Shown: positions 6,764 to 11,401 of the stretch, one piece after another
How positions within the stretch are numbered: the stretch's first letter is position 1
Layout of the letters: each line of letters opens with the position of its first letter
Assembly: GCA_002361775.1 (NCBI GenBank)
Contig: DETV01000044.1
Location: 1 to 11,401 of the forward strand
Length of the DNA: 11,401 bases
Direction: 5' to 3'
From: Eubacterium sp. UBA3279
GTDB lineage: Bacteria; Bacillota; Clostridia; Lachnospirales; Lachnospiraceae
Position numbers and translations under genes: made by a program
Notes under the pieces: generated by a model
Seen by the model: only the letters and a program-made list of their open reading frames with translations
What the model was told of the DNA's origin: nothing
Databases searched by the model: none

Positions 6764-9421
6764 ATGATTGATAACCAAAGTGACATACGATGGCATTCAA
6801 AGACGGCGGAACAGGCATTAGATACTTTGAAGAGCAGTACAGATGGATTAAGTGACGAGGAAGCTCAAAGACGTTTGGAAAAGTATGGAAGAAATGAGCT
6901 GCATAAAAAGAAGAAGAAAACAGTAGGGAAAATGATTCTGGAACAGATCATGGATGTTATGGTTCTGATCCTTGCAGGAGCAGCAATTCTGTCCATGATA
7001 CTGGGAGAATGGGCGGAAGCGGTTGTAATTCTCGCCATTATCGTGGTGGATGCAGTCATTGGGGTGATTCAGGAGAACAAAGCATCCAATGCACTTGAAG
7101 CATTAAAACAGATGAGTGCACCCACAGCCTGCGTGAGGAGGAATGGAGAAGAAAGCCTTATTCCTGCCAGTGAGATTGTTCCGGGCGATATTGTGATTCT
7201 AGAGGATGGGGCAATTGTTCCGGCAGACCTTCGGCTGATTCACGAAAATAGGCTTGCGGTACAAGAGGCATCTCTGACAGGGGAGTCTATTCCAGTAGAG
7301 AAAGACAGCGAAAGCGTTCTTCCAATCGGAGAACCTATTGGAAGCAGAGCGAATATGGCATATATGTCTTCCATTGTTATGTATGGCAATGCAGAAGGGA
7401 TTGCCGTTGGAACCGGAATGGACACGGAAGTTGGACGAATTGCCAATATGCTGGAAAATCAGGATGAGCTGGATACCCCGTTAAAGTGCAAGCTGGATGC
7501 AGTGGGTAAAATGCTGAGTCTCGTTGGCCTTGTGGTCTGTGTGGTCATTTTTGCAATCGGTTTCCTCTATGGCCGTCCATGGATACCGTTGTTAATGACG
7601 GCTGTTTCTCTTGCGATTTCCATTATTCCGGAGGGACTTCCGGCCACTGCTACGATTGTTATGGCTCTCGGAGTGCAGCGCATGGCAAAACAGAACGCAA
7701 TCATCCGTAAACTTCCGGCTGTGGAGACTCTGGGGAGTGCCACAGTGGTCTGCTGTGATAAAACCGGAACACTGACGCAGAATCGTATGACGGTTACACA
7801 TGTGGCGTTTGAAAAATCCTATCAAGCGGGAAAAGCTTCTTCTGTGGATATGATACAGGAATTTCAGGGACAAAATGCAGAACTCCTCAGAATTGCTGCT
7901 TTGTGTAATAACGCATCCATGAATCCGGACTGTCCGGGAGAGGTCATAGGGGATCCGACGGAGGGAGCTCTGCTTACATTTGCGGGTAAGTATGGATTTG
8001 ATCCAGATCTGTTAGTGGAAAGAATGCCGAGGGTATTTGAGCAGCCCTTTGACTCGGTACGAAAACGTATGACTACGGTACATAAAAATGGTGAGGAGAT
8101 CGTAGCCTATACAAAAGGCGCTGTAGAGGAAATGCTTCCGCTGTGTTCCCACATTGTGACTGAACAAGGAGTCCGACGGATGACAGAAAAGGATCGAAAT
8201 CAAATTTTATCCCTCTGTATGAAAATGTCGGAAGAAGCACTTCGGGTTCTTGGATTTGCGAAACGGACACTCCCATATATTCCTGTGGATGAAAATGAAG
8301 ATGTGGAAGAGGATATGACGTTCGTGGGAATGGCCGGAATGATCGATCCTCCACGTAAGGAAGTGATCCAGGCAGTGGAAACTTGCCATGAGGCAGGCAT
8401 CCGGGTAATTATGATTACAGGGGATCATAAGGTGACTGCCCTTGAGATCGCAAGACAGCTTCACATTTTTCAGGAAGGAAATACAGTGGTTACAGGGCCA
8501 GAACTTGACGAAATGACGGATGAGCAGTTAAAGGAAGCAGTAAAAACAGCGGCTGTATTTGCGCGAGTCTCCCCTTCTGATAAACTCCGTATCATTAAAG
8601 CTTTGCAGGATAATGAAGAAGTGGCTGCCATGACCGGAGATGGAGTCAACGATTCTCCAGCCCTGAAGGCTGCTGATATCGGCATTGCAATGGGAAAATC
8701 AGGAACAGATGTAGCCAAAGATGCCGCAGACATGATCCTGATGGATGATAATTTTACCACGATTGAATACGCAGTCCGGGAAGGAAGGCGCATTTACCGT
8801 AATATTCAAAAAGTGATCCAGTTCCTGCTTGCCGGAAATATTGCTGAGATCCTAACACTGTTTATTGCTACTTTATTTAACTGGGACGCTCCAATCCTGG
8901 CGGTTCAGGTTTTGTTGGTCAATCTGATTACAGATACGCTTCCGGCATTGGCTTTGGGAGTTGACCCGGCTGAAAAGAATATCATGAAGTATAAACCGGT
9001 CAGATCGGGAACCCTTTTTGAGCATGGTCTGATAGTAAGGGTATGCCTGCATGGGGTGTTCATTTCGGCAGCGACAATAGGGGCTTTTCAGACTGGAGTA
9101 CATATGGACGGCTATGAGGTCGGAATGACGATGGCATTCCTGGTACTGGCGATTTCACAGCTGCTTCACGCACTGAACCAGCGCTCGAATACAGAATCTA
9201 TTTTCTCGACCGGAAATGGGCATAATCCACACTTGTTTTATTCCATTGCAGGTTCTGCCCTTGTGCTGGCAATAGTTTTGCTAGTTCCATATTTCCGGAC
9301 TGTGTTTAGTCTGACAATGATTACTGCAAAAGAATGGGGAGTGGTGGCACTGTATTCCGTACTCCCGTTAGCCGCAGTAGAATTAACGAAAGTATTTATT
9401 CGACTAACCAGGAAGAATTAA
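6764..9421 (+). CDS. Calcium-translocating P-type ATPase (P2, SERCA/PMCA-like)
   Basis: This is a membrane pump that exports Ca2+ using ATP through a phospho-aspartate intermediate; it has 885 residues, normal for the family. The order is: a cytosolic N-terminal cation-ATPase domain, membrane helices 1-2, an actuator domain with TGES at 172-175, helices 3-4 with PEGLP (Glu290), the phosphorylation site DKTGTLT at Asp332, the nucleotide-binding domain, TGDH from 552, GDGVNDSP from 625, then six C-terminal helices. Ion-binding residues match SERCA: Asn692 and Glu695 in helix 5, and Asn720, Thr723 and Asp724 in helix 6 (NLITDTLP). The helix 8 position that is Glu908 in SERCA appears to be Gln799, as in plasma-membrane pumps, so a single Ca2+ per cycle is plausible. 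The ATG at 6764 has AGGAGG 7 bases upstream. It probably shares a transcript with ftsH. A Mn2+ or other divalent specificity cannot be excluded. Confidence 0.95.
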   Translation: MIDNQSDIRWHSKTAEQALDTLKSSTDGLSDEEAQRRLEKYGRNELHKKKKKTVGKMILEQIMDVMVLILAGAAILSMILGEWAEAVVILAIIVVDAVIGVIQENKASNALEALKQMSAPTACVRRNGEESLIPASEIVPGDIVILEDGAIVPADLRLIHENRLAVQEASLTGESIPVEKDSESVLPIGEPIGSRANMAYMSSIVMYGNAEGIAVGTGMDTEVGRIANMLENQDELDTPLKCKLDAVGKMLSLVGLVVCVVIFAIGFLYGRPWIPLLMTAVSLAISIIPEGLPATATIVMALGVQRMAKQNAIIRKLPAVETLGSATVVCCDKTGTLTQNRMTVTHVAFEKSYQAGKASSVDMIQEFQGQNAELLRIAALCNNASMNPDCPGEVIGDPTEGALLTFAGKYGFDPDLLVERMPRVFEQPFDSVRKRMTTVHKNGEEIVAYTKGAVEEMLPLCSHIVTEQGVRRMTEKDRNQILSLCMKMSEEALRVLGFAKRTLPYIPVDENEDVEEDMTFVGMAGMIDPPRKEVIQAVETCHEAGIRVIMITGDHKVTALEIARQLHIFQEGNTVVTGPELDEMTDEQLKEAVKTAAVFARVSPSDKLRIIKALQDNEEVAAMTGDGVNDSPALKAADIGIAMGKSGTDVAKDAADMILMDDNFTTIEYAVREGRRIYRNIQKVIQFLLAGNIAEILTLFIATLFNWDAPILAVQVLLVNLITDTLPALALGVDPAEKNIMKYKPVRSGTLFEHGLIVRVCLHGVFISAATIGAFQTGVHMDGYEVGMTMAFLVLAISQLLHALNQRSNTESIFSTGNGHNPHLFYSIAGSALVLAIVLLVPYFRTVFSLTMITAKEWGVVALYSVLPLAAVELTKVFIRLTRKN

Positions 9422-9477
9422 TGAAAAGGATTAAGAAAATGGAAAACGGGAACAGAATGGGGGATTCATATGAATGA
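9421..9477 (+). CDS. 18-residue mini-ORF bridging the ATPase and ftsH (possible coupling leader)
   Basis: An ATG at 9421 shares its A with the ATPase stop codon (TAATG). It opens an 18-codon frame (MKRIKKMENGNRMGDSYE) whose TGA at 9475-9477 falls just inside ftsH, overlapping the ftsH start region at 9470. An AGGAAG at 9410-9415 is 5 bases upstream of the ATG. The peptide is basic then acidic and has no hydrophobic segment or known motif. The arrangement would let ribosomes that finish the ATPase move on through the gap and reinitiate at ftsH. Such a short frame can arise by chance, and ftsH has its own GGGGGA site, so the call is tentative. Confidence 0.25.
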   Translation: MKRIKKMENGNRMGDSYE

Positions 9478-11281
9478 AATAAAAACACCGAAAAAACCAA
9501 TTATCTTTTATTACGTGATTGCTTTACTGGTTCTGATGCTTATCAATTTCTGGCTGATACCCTATATGCTTCAGACACAAGTGAAAGAAGTAGATTATGG
9601 AATGTTCATGTCCATGATCGAAGAAAAAGATATCGGACGTGTGGAAATCCAGGATAACAAGATCCTTTTTACGGATAAGGAAGACAGTAAGGTCTATAAA
9701 ACCGGTGTTATGAATGATCCGGAGCTTACGATGAGGCTGTATAGATCCGGTGCAAAATTTGCCAGTCAGATTATTGAACCCACATCCCCGTTTTTGAGCT
9801 TTCTTCTTACATGGATTCTTCCCCTGTTGATATTCTTTGGTATTGGGCAATACATGACTAAAAGAATGATGAAGAATGTTGGAGGGGGAAACTCCATGAT
9901 GTTCAATATGGGAAAAAGCAATGCCAAAGTTTATGTGAAATCTTCCAACGGAATCAGATTTTCTGATGTTGCCGGCGAGGATGAAGCAAAAGAAAACCTG
10001 ACGGAGATCGTGGAATACCTCCATAATCCTGGGAAATATAAAGAGATTGGTGCTTCCATGCCAAAAGGGATTCTGCTGGTAGGCCCTCCAGGAACAGGAA
10101 AAACGATGTTGGCAAAAGCAGTGGCTGGAGAAGCAAATGTACCGTTCTTTTCCATGTCTGGGTCAGAGTTTGTAGAGATGTTTGTTGGTATGGGAGCATC
10201 CAAAGTCCGGGATCTGTTTAAGCAAGCAAAAGAAAAAGCACCCTGTATTGTATTTATTGATGAGATTGACGCAATCGGAAAGAAGAGAGATGGACAGTTC
10301 GGCGGAAATGATGAACGAGAACAGACATTAAATCAGCTTTTGACAGAAATGGATGGTTTTGAAGGAAATAATGGTGTTATTATTCTGGCTGCTACCAACA
10401 GACCTGAATCATTGGATCCGGCATTGCTGCGTCCTGGCAGATTTGACAGGCGTGTCCCTGTGGAATTGCCGGATTTAAAAGGCAGGGAAGAAATTCTAAA
10501 AGTTCACGCGAAAAAGATAAAATTGGGACAGGATGTGGATTTCACAAAAATTGCCCGCATGGCATCCGGTGCATCTGGTGCGGAGCTTGCAAACATTGTT
10601 AATGAGGCAGCGTTACATGCCGTGAGGGACGGAAAAGGCTATGCAACCCAGGCAGATCTTGAAGAAAGTATCGAAGTGGTTATTGCAGGTTATCAGAAGA
10701 AGAATGCAATCCTTACGGATAAGGAAAAACTGATTGTTTCCTATCACGAGATTGGCCATGCTTTAGTAGCGGCGAAACAGACGCATTCTGCACCGGTACA
10801 GAAGATTACCATTGTTCCGCGTACATCTGGTGCACTTGGATATACGATGCAGGTGGAGGAGGGCAATCATTACCTGATGACAAAGGAAGAGATCGAGAAT
10901 AAGATTGCGACATTTACCGGAGGACGGGCTGCAGAAGAAATAGTATTTGGTTCTGTTACAACCGGTGCTTCCAATGATATCGAGCAGGCCACGAAATTAG
11001 CTCGTGCGATGATTACGAGATATGGTATGAGTGACGACTTTGATATGGTTGCAATGGAAACGGTATCTAATCAATATCTGGGTGGAGATACCTCTCTTGC
11101 ATGTTCAGCCCAGGTGCAGGCAAAAATTGATGAGCAGGTGATAGCACTTGTGAAGTCTCAGCACGAAAAGGCGATACAGATTTTGACAGATAATCGCAGT
11201 AAGTTGGATGAACTGGCGAACTTCCTGTACGAGAGAGAAACAATAACTGGAGAGGAATTTATGGAAATTTTGGAAAGATAA
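9470..11281 (+). CDS. ftsH: ATP-dependent zinc metalloprotease FtsH
   Basis: FtsH is a hexameric membrane-anchored AAA+ protease that extracts and degrades misassembled membrane proteins and some regulators. This copy has 603 residues, near the short end of the normal range. Membrane helices lie at about 11-31 and 108-126, with a small extracytoplasmic domain between. The AAA+ domain has Walker A GPPGTGKT at 205-212, Walker B ending in Asp264-Glu265, the pore-loop motif FVGMG, and the second region of homology with arginine fingers Arg324 and Arg327. The protease domain has the zinc motif HEIGH (His426, Glu427, His430) and third ligand Asp503 (NDIEQA). All catalytic residues are present. The ATG at 9470 has GGGGGA 5 bases upstream. 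It sits 48 bases after the Ca2+ pump and 21 bases before a DUF308/HdeD-like gene, not beside the tilS-hpt genes that usually flank the housekeeping ftsH. This makes it a candidate second, specialised copy. Confidence 0.97.
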   Translation: MNEIKTPKKPIIFYYVIALLVLMLINFWLIPYMLQTQVKEVDYGMFMSMIEEKDIGRVEIQDNKILFTDKEDSKVYKTGVMNDPELTMRLYRSGAKFASQIIEPTSPFLSFLLTWILPLLIFFGIGQYMTKRMMKNVGGGNSMMFNMGKSNAKVYVKSSNGIRFSDVAGEDEAKENLTEIVEYLHNPGKYKEIGASMPKGILLVGPPGTGKTMLAKAVAGEANVPFFSMSGSEFVEMFVGMGASKVRDLFKQAKEKAPCIVFIDEIDAIGKKRDGQFGGNDEREQTLNQLLTEMDGFEGNNGVIILAATNRPESLDPALLRPGRFDRRVPVELPDLKGREEILKVHAKKIKLGQDVDFTKIARMASGASGAELANIVNEAALHAVRDGKGYATQADLEESIEVVIAGYQKKNAILTDKEKLIVSYHEIGHALVAAKQTHSAPVQKITIVPRTSGALGYTMQVEEGNHYLMTKEEIENKIATFTGGRAAEEIVFGSVTTGASNDIEQATKLARAMITRYGMSDDFDMVAMETVSNQYLGGDTSLACSAQVQAKIDEQVIALVKSQHEKAIQILTDNRSKLDELANFLYERETITGEEFMEILER

Positions 11282-11302
11282 TGTGAGACGAGAGGTGAAA
11301 AC

Positions 11303-11401
11303 ATGAAAGCATTGAAAAAAATAAAGTTGGATATGTGGATAAATGCAATCATGACGGTATTGATTGGAGTTTTATTCATAATAAAGCCATATGATTCATT
11401 T
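11303..11401 (+). CDS. 5' end of a probable DUF308/HdeD-like membrane protein (partial)
   Basis: Only the first 33 codons are in the window, which ends inside the gene. The ATG at 11303 follows AGAGGTG (11291-11297) by 5 bases and lies 21 bases after the ftsH stop, so it belongs to the same transcript. The peptide starts with a basic stretch (MKALKKIKLD) followed by a hydrophobic helix running to IGVLFIIKPYDSF. A glycine followed by a run of aliphatic residues and then an x-P turn is typical of the repeated helices of DUF308/HdeD membrane proteins, which are linked to acid or envelope stress. With so little sequence this assignment is provisional; it is clearly a membrane protein, but another small multi-pass family is possible. 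Confidence 0.55.
   Translation, partial: MKALKKIKLDMWINAIMTVLIGVLFIIKPYDSF

Noticed and set aside
9524..10024. A 166-codon open frame on the minus strand opposite ftsH
   Set aside because: It covers the FtsH membrane and AAA+ N-terminal coding region, with His/Phe-rich composition typical of a reverse-strand shadow.
1..11401. Search for CRISPR arrays, tRNA/rRNA genes, transposase genes and long direct repeats
   Set aside because: No regularly spaced repeats, cloverleaf or rRNA-like sequence, transposase motif or terminal inverted repeat was seen. The window is almost entirely protein-coding.

Overview
The window reads like chromosomal or integrated DNA from a low-to-mid G+C Firmicute, most likely a gut-type Clostridia of the Lachnospiraceae kind. 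This rests on strong AGGAGG-type ribosome binding sites 5-8 bases before most starts, A/T-rich codon choice, tightly packed co-directional genes, and protein families typical of that group (DegV/FakB, Cls with an N-terminal membrane anchor, a SERCA/PMCA-type calcium pump). The assignment is inferred from style and families, not from a database match. No rRNA, tRNA, CRISPR array, insertion sequence or attachment site was found, and no gene-free stretch exceeds about 85 bases apart from partial genes at the edges.

Layout, left to right. (1) The tail of an unrecognised gene ends at 161. (2) A forward group follows: metK (234-1427), a DegV/FakB fatty-acid-binding protein (1459-2322) and a PLD-type cardiolipin synthase (2328-3755), closed by an 8-bp perfect hairpin at 3757-3783. 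(3) A TetR-type regulator lies on the minus strand (3798-4361). It is convergent with the first group and divergent from the next, and a 70-base gap before the next gene holds a symmetric pair of overlapping promoter-like cores. (4) A second forward group has a ClsC-like second PLD synthase (4432-5808) and a patatin-like acyl hydrolase (5830-6678), then a weak candidate terminator. (5) A third forward group has a Ca2+ P-type ATPase (6764-9421), an 18-codon mini-ORF bridging the junction, an FtsH AAA+ zinc protease (9470-11281) and the first 33 codons of a probable DUF308/HdeD-like membrane protein cut by the window edge.

Taken together, almost every gene after metK acts on or in the membrane: fatty-acid delivery (FakB), cardiolipin or anionic phospholipid synthesis (two PLD enzymes), acyl release (patatin), calcium export, membrane-protein quality control (FtsH) and a HdeD-like protein. 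I read this as a candidate envelope-lipid remodelling and membrane-stress locus under local TetR control. The FtsH plus HdeD-like pairing recalls the proteobacterial transmissible locus of stress tolerance, although the other members differ. Each family is known; the combination and its regulation are the part worth checking. Base composition also changes: hand-sampled lines from the lipid genes are often near 30-37% G+C, while lines from the ATPase and ftsH are about 40-57%, suggesting the two halves may have different histories.
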